In this document: positions 27,973 through 36,946 of the stretch, one piece after another | How positions within the stretch are numbered: position 1 is the stretch's first letter | How the letters are laid out: every line of letters begins with the position of its first letter | Source: JBBROS01 sp963792675 | GTDB lineage: Bacteria; Pseudomonadota; Alphaproteobacteria; Acetobacterales; Acetobacteraceae | Length of the DNA stretch: 64,000 nt | Assembly: GCA_963792675.1 (NCBI GenBank) | Contig: CAWBWT010000006.1 | Location: 1 to 64,000 of the forward strand | Reading direction: 5' to 3' | Notes under the pieces: model-generated | The model's input: only the letters and a program-made list of their open reading frames with translations | What the model was told of the DNA's origin: nothing | Databases searched by the model: none | Program-made: the position numbers and the translations under genes

Positions 27973-28072
27973 CGGCGCGGCTACCCGACAGACCGCCGCA
28001 CTAGCGGCGCGGCTACCCGACAAGCACCGCACGAGCGGCGCCCGGACCAACAGATCGCCGCACGAGCGGCGG
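27963..28072. repeat. Four imperfect 31-32 bp tandem repeats
   Basis: Units begin near 27963, 27995, 28026 and 28057. Each carries a small palindrome of the form GCCGCACKAGCGGC; units 1 and 2 also share GCGGCTACCCGACA. The first unit contains the peroxidase TAG stop (CGCATTAG) and the last ends 35 bases before the next start. The hairpins may attenuate or stabilise the message between the two genes. Confidence 0.75.
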
Positions 28073-28107
28073 CGACGACACCAGCCCCGATAGCCGAGGA
28101 GGACGCC

Positions 28108-29862
28108 ATGCGATCCCACTCCCGAACCGCTCCCATCGTCTCGACGCTGACCCTGCTGTGCGGCTTGGTTTGGGCCGCGGCGGCGGAGGCGCAGCTGACG
28201 GTGTTCAACAGCGACGTGCCGGCGGCCTTCGCGGTCAACGGCTTCGTGCAGCAGGCGACGCTTAACCCGGGCGGCGCCGCCACGGCCGGGGGCACGCTGA
28301 CGGTCAACAACACGATCATCGTCGTGCCGGACAACCTGATCGTGCAATTCCCGGCGCATGCGCTGGCCTGGGCGCAACTGTTCGACCCGGCCCAATCCGC
28401 GCCGGTGTTCGATGGCTCGATCCCGGCCGCGGCGCATCCGCCGGTCAACCATCCGGCCGCCAACGCCGGCGGCCAGCCGATCACCGGGCTGGCACTCGCC
28501 GACGTGCCGGCGACCGCGCCAGCGGCCGGCGCCTTTCCCGGGCCGTTCCCGTCGTTCGAAGTGGCGGTGATCGGCAACATCGACAGCAAGGGCACCGGCG
28601 GCCGCGCGCCCGGCACCTTCGTCGCCGCCCTGATCCTGCCGGTGGCGCAGGAGATCGCCAATGGCGGCGTCGGCTTCATCACCGCGATCGACTTTCCCCG
28701 CGGCCGGTTCGAGGTGAACGGCACGCTGAACACACTCGGCACCGGCACGGTGGTCGAGATCAACGACCCGGTCGGCCGCTACGGCCTGGCGCACAGCCCC
28801 GATCCGCGCTTCACCGCCGACACCGACAACCCGACCGTCACCAGCGGCAACGGCTTCCCGATGGGCCTGCCGACGGTGGCGCCGCCGGCGGTCGATCCGG
28901 ACCGGCCGCTGTTCAACCGGCCGCTGAACCCGGCGCCCGGCGTGACCGCGCCGTTCCCGCACGATCCGCTGCTGCAGGTCGGCGCGCCGCTGACGGGGAT
29001 TGCGATGCCGGCCAAGGCGGCGTCCAACGCCGGCGGCGACGCCACGCCCGACCCGTGGCGACAGGCGCCGTTCATGGTCGGCGATTACGTCGCCTTTTCA
29101 GGCAACCTGATGAAGCTCGACCCCGGCGCGCCGGTGACGCCGTTCGACCCGACCAAGCCGGCCGGGCCCGGCAACCTGACGATGAACCAGCAATTCTACA
29201 TCTCGGCCACCACGGTGACGGCCGAGAAGGTCGAGATCACCACCGCCCCCGGCACGGCAGCTGCCAGCGGCCCCGCCTACATGCTGCTGTTCCGCTCCAA
29301 GATCGGCACCGGCGCGCTCAACATCACGGTGCCGCCCAACCCCGGACTCGGCATCGACGGCGGACCGATCCCGATCCCGGAGCCGAAGCTGAACATCGTC
29401 ATCGCCGGCTGGGTGACGGATGCCACGCAGCTGGTCGATATCCTCGCCGTCGACGTGAACCCGGGCGACGGCTCGGAGACGCCGCGCCTGCTCGGCACCG
29501 TGCTGCCGGAGCCGGGCTTCGCCGCCGGCAAGGGCAATCGCGGCCGCTTCCGCTTCGACGTCGGCACCGGCAACTTCCTGCCGGTCACGCGCGAGTTCGT
29601 GGCCCGCACCCGGCATGGCCAGGTGCAGCTCGGCAACCAGCGCGGCCTGAACGGCGCGGCGTTGGCGGGGCTGTCGACCGGCCAGTACCAGGCGCCCAAT
29701 TTCGGCTTCCAGGTCGCCGACGGGCCGCCCGGCTTCCCGGTGACACCGTCCAATTTCGACGCTTTCCCGTTCCTGGCAAAGGGCGAGGGCGGGCCGCGCA
29801 CGATCGGCGGCGCCACCCTGACGATCGGTCCGCTCGCGCCGTTCCCGCCCTCGGTCCCGTAG
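28108..29862 (+). CDS. Secreted protein of unknown function beside the peroxidase
   Basis: 584-aa exported protein. The signal peptide (STLTLLCGLVWAAAAEA) ends near residue 29. The mature part is rich in Pro, Gly, Ala, Asn and Val, with beta-like repeats such as ITGLALADVPAT and LTGIAMPAKAAS. I see no Cys after the signal region, no haem motif and no membrane anchor, so it is probably a soluble periplasmic or extracellular beta-rich protein. It follows the large peroxidase in the same direction after the tandem repeats and may be its substrate or partner. I do not recognise the family. Confidence 0.75.
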   Translation: MRSHSRTAPIVSTLTLLCGLVWAAAAEAQLTVFNSDVPAAFAVNGFVQQATLNPGGAATAGGTLTVNNTIIVVPDNLIVQFPAHALAWAQLFDPAQSAPVFDGSIPAAAHPPVNHPAANAGGQPITGLALADVPATAPAAGAFPGPFPSFEVAVIGNIDSKGTGGRAPGTFVAALILPVAQEIANGGVGFITAIDFPRGRFEVNGTLNTLGTGTVVEINDPVGRYGLAHSPDPRFTADTDNPTVTSGNGFPMGLPTVAPPAVDPDRPLFNRPLNPAPGVTAPFPHDPLLQVGAPLTGIAMPAKAASNAGGDATPDPWRQAPFMVGDYVAFSGNLMKLDPGAPVTPFDPTKPAGPGNLTMNQQFYISATTVTAEKVEITTAPGTAAASGPAYMLLFRSKIGTGALNITVPPNPGLGIDGGPIPIPEPKLNIVIAGWVTDATQLVDILAVDVNPGDGSETPRLLGTVLPEPGFAAGKGNRGRFRFDVGTGNFLPVTREFVARTRHGQVQLGNQRGLNGAALAGLSTGQYQAPNFGFQVADGPPGFPVTPSNFDAFPFLAKGEGGPRTIGGATLTIGPLAPFPPSVP

Positions 29863-29934
29863 TTCCCGCTTCCCTTCCGTTCGGCGCTCGGGCGAAATGC
29901 ATCTGGGATACGTCCGCGCCAACGGAGGCAAGCA

Positions 29935-31122
29935 ATGAACCAGCGCATGCGTTTCGGGATCTTTCTGGCCCCGTTCCACAAGCCGGGGATCAACCCCACC
30001 CTAGCGCTGCAGGAGGATACCGAGCTCGTCCAATGGCTCGACCGCTGCGCCTACGACGAAGCCTGGTTCGGCGAGCACCATTCGGCCGGCAGCGAGATCA
30101 GCGCCAGCCCGGAGATCTTCATCGCCCATTGCGCGGCGCAGACCCGCCACATCCGGCTCGGCACCGGCGTCGTGTCGGTGTCGTACCACAACCCGCTCTG
30201 GGTCGCGGAGCGGATCGTCATGCTCGACCACCTCACGCGCGGCCGGGTCATGCTGGGGGTCGGCCCCGGCTCGCTGCCGACCGACGGCATCATGATCGGG
30301 CTGACGCAGAAGGACACCCGCCGGCTGCTCGACGAGGGGCTCGACATCATCATGCGCCTGCTGCGCACCGAGGCGCCGGTGACGTTCAGGAACGAGCGCT
30401 GGGACCTGCAGGAGGCGCGGCTGCACCTGCGCCCCTACTCGCAGTTCGACGTGGCGGTGCCTGCGGTGGCGTCGCCGACCGGCGCCAAGCTGGCGGGCCG
30501 GCACGGCATCGGGATGCTGTCGGTCGGCGCCACCACGGCGGCCGGGTTCGACGCGCTGGCGCTGCACTGGACCGTGGTGGAGGAAGAGGCACGGGCGCAC
30601 GGCAAGCCGGTCGACCGCTCGAAGTGGCGCCTGGTCGGCATGGTGCACTGTGCCGAGACCGCGGCCCAGGCGCGGGCCGACGTCGAGTACGGCATCGAGC
30701 AATGGTTCCACTACTTCCAGGACGTCGCCGCCTTCCCGCAAATGGCGATGCCGGGGACCAACGCGAAAGAGATGATCGACTTCGTCAACGACAGCGGCCT
30801 CGGCGCGATCGGCACGCCGGAGATGTGCGCGCAGCAGATCGAGCGGCTTTGGGCGCAATCCAATGGCGGCTTCGGCGCCTACCTGCTGCTCGCGCATAAC
30901 TGGGCCAATTTCGAGGCGACCAAGCGCAGCTACGGGCTGATCGCGCGCGACGTGATGCCGCGCTTCCAAGGCCAGCAGCATGCGACGGTGGCGGCCGCGC
31001 TGCATGCGCAGAAGGCGCGGCCGGGCCTGGCGGAGGTGCACATGCAGGCGGTGGACGCCGCGCGGGCGCAGTACGAGGCCGAGCGGGCGGCCCGCGGCCC
31101 GGCGCTGCAGCCGGCCAAGTAG
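29935..31122 (+). CDS. LLM flavin monooxygenase, limonene monooxygenase-like
   Basis: Luciferase-fold flavin monooxygenase, 395 aa. It begins MRFGIFLAPFHKPG; YDEAWFGEHHSAG in the first barrel strands and GVGPGSLPTDGIMIG are typical of the limonene 1,2-monooxygenase and related branch. It needs reduced FMN or F420 from elsewhere. Its stop is immediately followed by the GTG of the acyl-CoA synthetase, so the two are co-transcribed; this suggests oxidation of a terpenoid or alkyl compound toward a carboxylic acid. It is distinct from the DszA-type LLM protein at 18665. Confidence 0.85.
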   Translation: MNQRMRFGIFLAPFHKPGINPTLALQEDTELVQWLDRCAYDEAWFGEHHSAGSEISASPEIFIAHCAAQTRHIRLGTGVVSVSYHNPLWVAERIVMLDHLTRGRVMLGVGPGSLPTDGIMIGLTQKDTRRLLDEGLDIIMRLLRTEAPVTFRNERWDLQEARLHLRPYSQFDVAVPAVASPTGAKLAGRHGIGMLSVGATTAAGFDALALHWTVVEEEARAHGKPVDRSKWRLVGMVHCAETAAQARADVEYGIEQWFHYFQDVAAFPQMAMPGTNAKEMIDFVNDSGLGAIGTPEMCAQQIERLWAQSNGGFGAYLLLAHNWANFEATKRSYGLIARDVMPRFQGQQHATVAAALHAQKARPGLAEVHMQAVDAARAQYEAERAARGPALQPAK

Positions 31123-32721
31123 GTGACGCTCCCGGCCGCGCGCAGCACGATCGGGGACGCCGTGCGGCGCGCGGCGGAGATTTACCGCGACAAACCCGCC
31201 TTGTCGTTTGCCGGCCGCCTGTGGAGCTTCGCCGAGATCGATCTGGCGGCGGACCGGGTGGCGCGCTTCCTGCTGTCGCTGGGGCTGCGGCACGGCGACC
31301 GGGTGGCGGCGCTGGGCCGCAACTCGGACGCGTATTTCCTCCTGTGGCTCGGCTGCACTCGCGCCGGGCTGATCCATGTGCCGGTGAACTACGCGCTGAC
31401 GGGGTCCGAGCTGGACGCGATCCTGCGCCAGTGCGGAGCGCGGGCGCTGTTCTACCAGGATTTGCTGCATGAGGCCGCCACCAGCGCTTGCGCGCGGACC
31501 GGCGTCGCAATCGGCGGCACGCTGACCGGCCCCGGCGACGTCGACGTGCTGACCGCCGCCGCCGATCCGCGTTGGGGTGCGGCGGGCGATCCTGAGCCCG
31601 ACGAGCAGGCGCGGGACGACGACCTCGTGCAGCTGCTCTACACCGCCGGCACGACGGGGCCGTCCAAGGGCGCGATGATGACGCACCGGGCCTTCGTCAC
31701 GCATTACGCAAGCTGCATCGTGGCGTTCGACTACACAGCCGAGGACCGATCCCTGGCTGCGCTGCCGTTATACCACTCGGCGCAGATGCATTGCATCGTG
31801 ATGCCGTCGCTCCTGACCGGCGGGTACAGCCACCTCATCGAGGCACCTGAACCGGGGCTCGTTCTCGAACTGATCGAGCGGGAGCGGATCTCGTCGTTCT
31901 TCGCGCCGCCGACGGTCTGGGTCGGATTGCTGCAGCATCCCGACCTCCTGGTCCGCGACCTCGGCAGTCTGCAACGGGTGCAGTACGGCGCCTCGATCAT
32001 GCCGGTTCCGGTGCTGGAGGAGCTGCGGCGCCGGCTGCCGGCCGCGCGGCCGTTCAACGCGTATGGGCAGAGCGAGATCGGCCCGTTGGCGACGGTGCTG
32101 CGGCCCGAGGAGCACGATGCGAGGCCGGCCTCGGTGGGCCGGCCGGTGCTGCACGTGCGGACGCGGGTGGTGGATCCGGAGATGCGCGACTGCCCGCCGG
32201 GCGTGCCGGGCGAGATCGTGCACCGCTCGCCGCAGCTGCTGCAGGGCTATTGGGAGATGCCGGAGGAAACGGCGCACGCCTTTGCCGGCGGCTGGTTCCA
32301 TTCCGGCGACATCGGCACGATGGACGAGGCGGGCTACATCACCGTGGTGGACCGCCTGAAGGACCTGATCAACACCGGCGGCGTGCTGGTCGCGAGCCGG
32401 GACGTGGAGGAGGCGCTGTTCACCCACCCGCTCGTGGCCGAGGTCGCGGTCATCGCTGTCCCGGACCCGAAGTGGGTCGAGGCGGTGGCGGCGGTGGTCG
32501 TGCTGCGGGACGGCGCCGGCGGTGGCGGCGAAGCGGTGGAGGCCGCGCTGCTGGCGCATGCGCGCGACCGCCTGGCGCCGTTCAAGCTGCCCAAGCGCAT
32601 CCATTTCGTCGACGCCTTGCCCAAGAGCACGGCCGGAAAGCTGCTGAAGCGCGAGTTGCGGGCGCGTTTCGCCGCCGGACCTTCGGCGGCCCCAGCCGCG
32701 ATGGCTGACCGCCCGGCGTGA
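31123..32721 (+). CDS. Acyl-CoA synthetase (AMP-forming)
   Basis: ANL-superfamily ligase, 532 aa, which activates a carboxylic acid to its CoA thioester via an acyl-AMP. The phosphate loop is YTAGTTGPSKG. NAYGQSEIGP forms the A5 region, GWFHSGDIGTMDEAGYI the A7-A8 hinge, and KSTAGKLLKREL the A10 catalytic Lys. It starts at a GTG abutting the monooxygenase TAG, with no intervening base. It resembles medium/long-chain fatty-acyl-CoA synthases; the chain preference is unknown. Gene order suggests the monooxygenase product is eventually activated here. Confidence 0.9.
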   Translation: MTLPAARSTIGDAVRRAAEIYRDKPALSFAGRLWSFAEIDLAADRVARFLLSLGLRHGDRVAALGRNSDAYFLLWLGCTRAGLIHVPVNYALTGSELDAILRQCGARALFYQDLLHEAATSACARTGVAIGGTLTGPGDVDVLTAAADPRWGAAGDPEPDEQARDDDLVQLLYTAGTTGPSKGAMMTHRAFVTHYASCIVAFDYTAEDRSLAALPLYHSAQMHCIVMPSLLTGGYSHLIEAPEPGLVLELIERERISSFFAPPTVWVGLLQHPDLLVRDLGSLQRVQYGASIMPVPVLEELRRRLPAARPFNAYGQSEIGPLATVLRPEEHDARPASVGRPVLHVRTRVVDPEMRDCPPGVPGEIVHRSPQLLQGYWEMPEETAHAFAGGWFHSGDIGTMDEAGYITVVDRLKDLINTGGVLVASRDVEEALFTHPLVAEVAVIAVPDPKWVEAVAAVVVLRDGAGGGGEAVEAALLAHARDRLAPFKLPKRIHFVDALPKSTAGKLLKRELRARFAAGPSAAPAAMADRPA

Positions 32722-32763
32722 CGAGCGGAGGCGATGCGGCACACCCCGCCTGAATGCGCCTCC

Positions 32764-32783
32764 GGTGTAACCTAGGTCACACC
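32764..32783 (+). promoter_or_regulatory. CRP-like dyad before adenylate cyclase
   Basis: A 20-bp inverted repeat with 18 of 20 paired positions. Its core TGTAA-CCTAGG-TCACA differs by one base from the E. coli CRP consensus TGTGA-N6-TCACA. Its centre lies about 42-44 bases before the start expected from the TAGAAT at 32805, which is class II activator spacing, and no good -35 is present. The cyclase gene begins at 32871. Confidence 0.5.
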
Positions 32784-32797
32784 CCAACGCGATCGTT

Positions 32798-32815
32798 GCG
32801 GCATTAGAATGCCGC
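32798..32815 (+). promoter_or_regulatory. Inverted repeat overlapping the cyclase -10
   Basis: GCGGCATT-AG-AATGCCGC is a perfect 8-bp dyad with a 2-base centre. It contains TAGAAT at 32805-32810, a five-of-six match to a -10. It could be an operator occluding the promoter. Confidence 0.4.
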
Positions 32816-32870
32816 CGGTCGGGCTTGCATAGAGCAACCTGGGCGATTGTCTGTTCACGCCCGGAGGATT

Positions 32871-34808
32871 ATGGTCGAGACACTCGAAATTCAGCGTTCG
32901 GCGGTGCTTCGTGACCAGCCGGAAACGGTCCGGGTGGTGCATGCCCCGGTCCCCAACGGCGGGAGGGTCATGATCCGCGGCGACTACAACCGGCCGAAAG
33001 CCGGGCGGCCTGCCCGCGGCGGCCGCGTCGAGCGCCGGCTCGCCGCCGTCATGGGCGCCGACATCGCCGGCTATAGCGCGCTGATGTCGCGCGCCGAGGA
33101 GGAAACGCATCGCCGGGTCGGCGTCGAGCTCGGCCGGTTCCTGCGGGAGATCGAGAAGCGGCACGGACGCGTCTTCGCCGTCACCGGCGACGGGGTGATG
33201 GCCGAGTTCCCGAGCGCCGTGGAGGCGTTGAAATGCGCGCTGCGGGTCCAGGCCGATGTCGCGCTGCGCAACGCCCGGCTGCCGCCGGACCGGCACATCC
33301 GGTTCCGCATCGGCCTCAACTCCGGCGAGATCATGGTGCAGCAGGACCGCACCGGCGGCAACGCGGTCAACGTCGCCGCCCGGCTCGAGGCGGTGGCCGA
33401 GCCCGGCGGCATCGCCCTGTCCGACGCGGTCTACCAGCAGGTCCGCCGCGTCGTAACGGTCGGCTACGCCTATTTCGGCGAGCCGCGGCTGAAGAACATC
33501 CGCGACCCGGTCACGGTCCACACCATCCCGCCCGGCGATTGCGCGGCGTGGGCCGGAATGCCGGCGCTGCCGCGGCTCACGCCGATGGCCGGCATTCCCG
33601 AAAGCGCGCCGGAGTATCGCCCCTCGCTCGCGGTGCTCCCGTTCCGCACGCTGCAGAAGGACCAGTCGGACGCCTATTTCGCCGAAGGCATGGTGGACGA
33701 CATCATCCGCGCGCTCGGCGGGCTGAAGGACCTGCTGGTGATCGCGCGCAGCTCGACCCAGACCTTCGCCCGCGCCCCGCTCGATCTGCGCCGGGTCGGG
33801 CACGAGCTCGACGTGCGCTACGTGCTGCACGGCAGCGTGCGCCGCGCCCGCGACAAGCCTGCGCATCGCCGTCGAGCTGAGCGAGGCCCGAACCGGCTCG
33901 ATCATCTGGGTCGAACGGTTCGACGGCGACCTGATCGACCTGTTCGACCTGCAGGACCGCATCGCGGTGCGGGTCGCGACCTCCATCGCGCCGCATCTGC
34001 GCGAACGCGAGCTGAGCCGCAGCCTGCGCAAGCATCCCGACAGCATGACCGCCTTCGACCGCACGCTGCAGGCGCTCGACCTGTTCTACCGGATGGACCG
34101 CGGCTCGATCGCCCAGGCGCGCGACCTGCTGGAGCAGGTCACGCGGCGAGGAGCCCGGCTACGCGCCGGCCTATTCGCACCTGGCCTCGGTGCGGATGCG
34201 CTGGGTCGCGCAGGGCTGGTCGGACAACGAGCCGGCGGACCGGGCGTGAGGCCGCCGACGCCGCGAGGCGCGCGATCGAGCGGGATCCCAATGACGCGCT
34301 GGCCTTGGCCATCTACGGCCATGTGCAAGCCTATTTGCTGAAGGACTACGAGCTGGCCAGCGGCTATTTCGACCGCGCGCTGGCGGCCGGCCCGAGCTGC
34401 GCCTGGGCTTGGAGCTATAGCAGCCTCACGCTCGGCTACCTCGGCGACACCGCGAACGCGGTGGTGCGCGCCGAACGCGGGGCACGGCTGTCACCGATCG
34501 GCCCCGACGCGTTCTGGCTGGAGCACTACCTTTCGCAAGCCTATTACCTGGACGGCCGCTTCGAGGACGCCGTCGCCTGGGGCCGCTTGTCGGCGGCGCA
34601 TAGCGGCAGCAACACCTCCAATCTGCGTTGCCTGGCCGCGAGCCTCGTCGCCCTCGGCCGCAAGGCCGAGGCGCGCGACGTGGCCCGCCGAATAATGCAG
34701 CTCGTGCCGACGTTCCGCTTGTCCAGCTACCGCGCCCGGACGCCGCTCACCGGTGACGCCCGCGACGCCTTCATCGAGCGGCTACGCCTGGCGGACGTGC
34801 CCGACTGA
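32871..34808 (+). pseudogene. Class III adenylate/guanylate cyclase with TPR region, frameshifted
   Basis: It encodes a cyclase catalytic domain (residues about 50-225), a TolB-like segment (SLAVLPFRTL, YFAEGMVDDIIRAL) and C-terminal TPRs. Catalytic features are intact: metal Asp in ADIAGYS and GDGVMAEF, and NAVNVAARLEA carrying transition-state Asn and Arg. The ATG at 32871 follows a perfect GGAGGA. From about 33858 the sense passes into another frame (LRIAVELSEARTGSIIWVERFDGDL), shifts again near 34145, and returns near 34245 to the original frame (AARRAIERDPNDALALA), reaching the normal TGA. Three compensating indels inside one gene favour sequencing error. It probably makes cAMP. Confidence 0.82.
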
Positions 34809-34838
34809 CGGCTCGACTGACTGCTCGACTGGCGGCTC
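34803..34838. repeat. 12-bp tandem repeat, three copies
   Basis: GACTGACGGCTC, GACTGACTGCTC and GACTGGCGGCTC follow one another; the first copy contains the cyclase TGA. Possibly slippage-generated, with no clear function. Confidence 0.7.
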
Positions 34839-34880
34839 GACGCTCGCGCCGTTCCCTCCTAAGCCCCGAAAGGAACCAGC

Positions 34881-35810
34881 ATGACCGGAAGCTTCGACGG
34901 CAACGACGGCAATGACGGCAATGCCGCCAATGCGGGCGGCGGCGGCAATGCGACGAGCGTCCAATCCGGATGGTTCTTCGCCGACCGCATCGGCCTGCCC
35001 TTCGTGACCGTGCTGAGCAGCGGGCCCAACGACCCCGACCAGCGCATCGCCGGGCTGCGGGTGGGCGCGAAGACGTTCCCGGAGCGGAACTGGTCGGCCG
35101 AGTGGACTTCGTGGCTCGCGATCACCGAGTTCGTGCAGACGGTGGGATGGGACGCATTCGACATCCTGCCGCCCTGGATGCCGGCCGGCGGCCCGTTCGA
35201 CTGGTCGCCGGCCGCGCATCCGGAGGTGCAAGGCGAGATCGGCGACCTCGTCACCGCCGCGCAGGACGAACGGTCGGACGCGCTGGGCGAGATCCTGTCG
35301 CAGGCCGACGAATTCATCAGCTACTTTCTCAACCTGCTGAGCGCCAGCCCGGGCGCCTATCCGGCCACCGCCAAGGTGCTCACCATCGCGAGCCAGATCG
35401 GCACGTTCTGCGCGATGTTCTACAAGGGCAAGTACCAGCGGCCGCGGCCTTCGCAGATCTGCCCGGCGCTGCTGCCGCCGCTCGCGGTTCCCGGCCACGC
35501 ATCGCTGCCGAGCGGCCACTCGACGCAGACGCACCTGATGGCGCTGTGCATGACGGACGTGCTCGCCGGGCGCCCGGACGCCGGCCACCTCGCCGACGAC
35601 CTTTGGACTCTGGCCGACCGCATCGCCCGCAATCGTGAGATCGCCGGGCTGCATTACGCCAGCGACACCGAAGCCGGCCGGAAGCTTGCCAAGCAGATCC
35701 ATCCGCTGCTGACCGCGCACATTCCGGATCCGCCAGGCCAGAACGCGACCTTCCGCAACCAGACCTGGTATCCGAAGGCGCTGGACGCCGCCAAGAAGGA
35801 ATGGCTGTGA
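34881..35810 (+). CDS. PAP2/vanadium haloperoxidase-fold protein
   Basis: 309-aa protein of the PAP2 acid phosphatase/vanadium-dependent haloperoxidase superfamily. The three phosphate/vanadate-binding motifs are present: KYQRPRPSQ, LPSGHST and NREIAGLHYASD. The N-terminus is a low-complexity NDGNDG and Gly/Asn-rich segment, with no signal peptide or membrane helices, so it is a soluble form. This soluble type occurs among both non-specific phosphatases and haloperoxidase-like proteins; the motif set alone does not separate them. It starts MTGSFDGNDG after GAAAGGAA. The following peptidase gene starts 27 bases later. Confidence 0.8.
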   Translation: MTGSFDGNDGNDGNAANAGGGGNATSVQSGWFFADRIGLPFVTVLSSGPNDPDQRIAGLRVGAKTFPERNWSAEWTSWLAITEFVQTVGWDAFDILPPWMPAGGPFDWSPAAHPEVQGEIGDLVTAAQDERSDALGEILSQADEFISYFLNLLSASPGAYPATAKVLTIASQIGTFCAMFYKGKYQRPRPSQICPALLPPLAVPGHASLPSGHSTQTHLMALCMTDVLAGRPDAGHLADDLWTLADRIARNREIAGLHYASDTEAGRKLAKQIHPLLTAHIPDPPGQNATFRNQTWYPKALDAAKKEWL

Positions 35811-35837
35811 CGGGCGCGAACGCGCGGGGGGAGCCGG

Positions 35838-36933
35838 ACATGGCACGATACGTCCGCGACGACGATACCGATGGCGCCGAGGACGGGGGCGCCGAACGGG
35901 GGCGACCGACGAGTTCGGGGGCCCGCTGCCGCCCCGCGGCTTCGACCCGCTGCACGCGTCGCAGGAGGAGTTGGCCCATTTCGGCCTGCCGCCGCGGCCG
36001 GACCCGGACACGCAATCGCTGCTGTTCCGCGCCTTTGCGACCGTGTTCTCCCCGCCTCTCGAGTTCGTCGACCCGGTGGTCGAACGGATCGCCTTCGTCG
36101 GCCAGCAAACGCCGCAGCCGGTGACGCCGGTCGGCACGCCGAGCCCCTACGAACTCAGCGCGAACTGGTCCGGCGCCTACATCGAGGCGAACAACCGGCG
36201 GCAATTCGTGCTGATCGTCGGCCGCTGGCATGTTCCCGCGCTCGCCTTGCCGCCGCCGGCCGACCGCGTGCCGGTCGCGCCCGAAACGGTCTACGACTGC
36301 TCGACCTGGATCGGGCTCGACGGGCAGCGGCTCTATCTCGACGCCTCGCTGCCGCAGGTCGGCACCGAGCAGTCGCTGCCGACGGCCGGCGGCGAGACGA
36401 CGGCGCGGGCCTGGTTTCAGTGGTGGGCGCGCGACGAGACCAAGCTGCATCGGCGCTTCCTCGACGGTGTGCCGGTTACGCCGGGCGACGACGTGCGCTG
36501 CATGCTCTGGGTCAAGCACCCGCGACGCGTCCACGCCTTTCTGCACAATGCGACCACCGGCAACATCGCCAAGGTGCACGCCCGCGCGCCGGAGGTCATG
36601 CTGGCCGACGGCACGCTGACCCGCCCGCGCGTGGCCGGGGCCACTGCCGAGTGGATCATGGAGCGCCCTGCGGTTCCGCCGCCGCCGGGCCAGCCGGCGC
36701 CGCCGCACCCGCCGCTGTTCCCGTTTCCGCAATTCGAGACGACCGTGTTCCACGACTGCATCGCCGGCCTCGCGCCGCATCCCGGCCCCGCCCAGTCCGC
36801 CGCCGACCTGACCGGCCAGCGCCTGATCCGGCTGGTCGAGACCCGGCACACCCCCGAACGCATCGCCACGCTCTCGACCCCGACCCGCATCGACCGGACG
36901 AGTCTGCGCACCCGCTACGGTGGGTTCGGCTAG
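35838..36933 (+). pseudogene. Eqolisin (G1)-like glutamic peptidase, one frameshift
   Basis: Peptidase with the eqolisin fold (about 365 aa when repaired). Family segments are NWSGAYIEA, STWIGLDG, SLPQVGTEQ (probable catalytic Gln) and TAEWIMERP (probable catalytic Glu). The N-terminus MARYVRDDDTDG starts at 35838 in one frame. After the G-run near 35900 the sense continues in another frame as ATDEFGGPLPPRGFDPLHASQEEL, then MAHFGLPPRP to the normal stop. Adding one G to the five-G run restores it. Unlike fungal members it has no visible signal peptide, so its location is uncertain. It probably shares a transcript with the PAP2-like gene. Confidence 0.78.
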
Positions 36934-36946
36934 GGCGGCGTCTTCG

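Noticed and set aside
27963..28072. Tandem repeats considered as a CRISPR array
   Set aside because: The repeat units are contiguous and palindromic, there are no unique spacers, and there are no cas genes.
25927..28962. 1011-codon minus-strand open frame
   Set aside because: Opposite the dihaem peroxidase and secreted protein, both of which have signal peptides and clear structure. The antisense frame has none.
34881..35810. Calling the PAP2-fold protein a vanadium haloperoxidase outright
   Set aside because: The shared motifs do not separate haloperoxidases from acid phosphatases; only the superfamily is supported.
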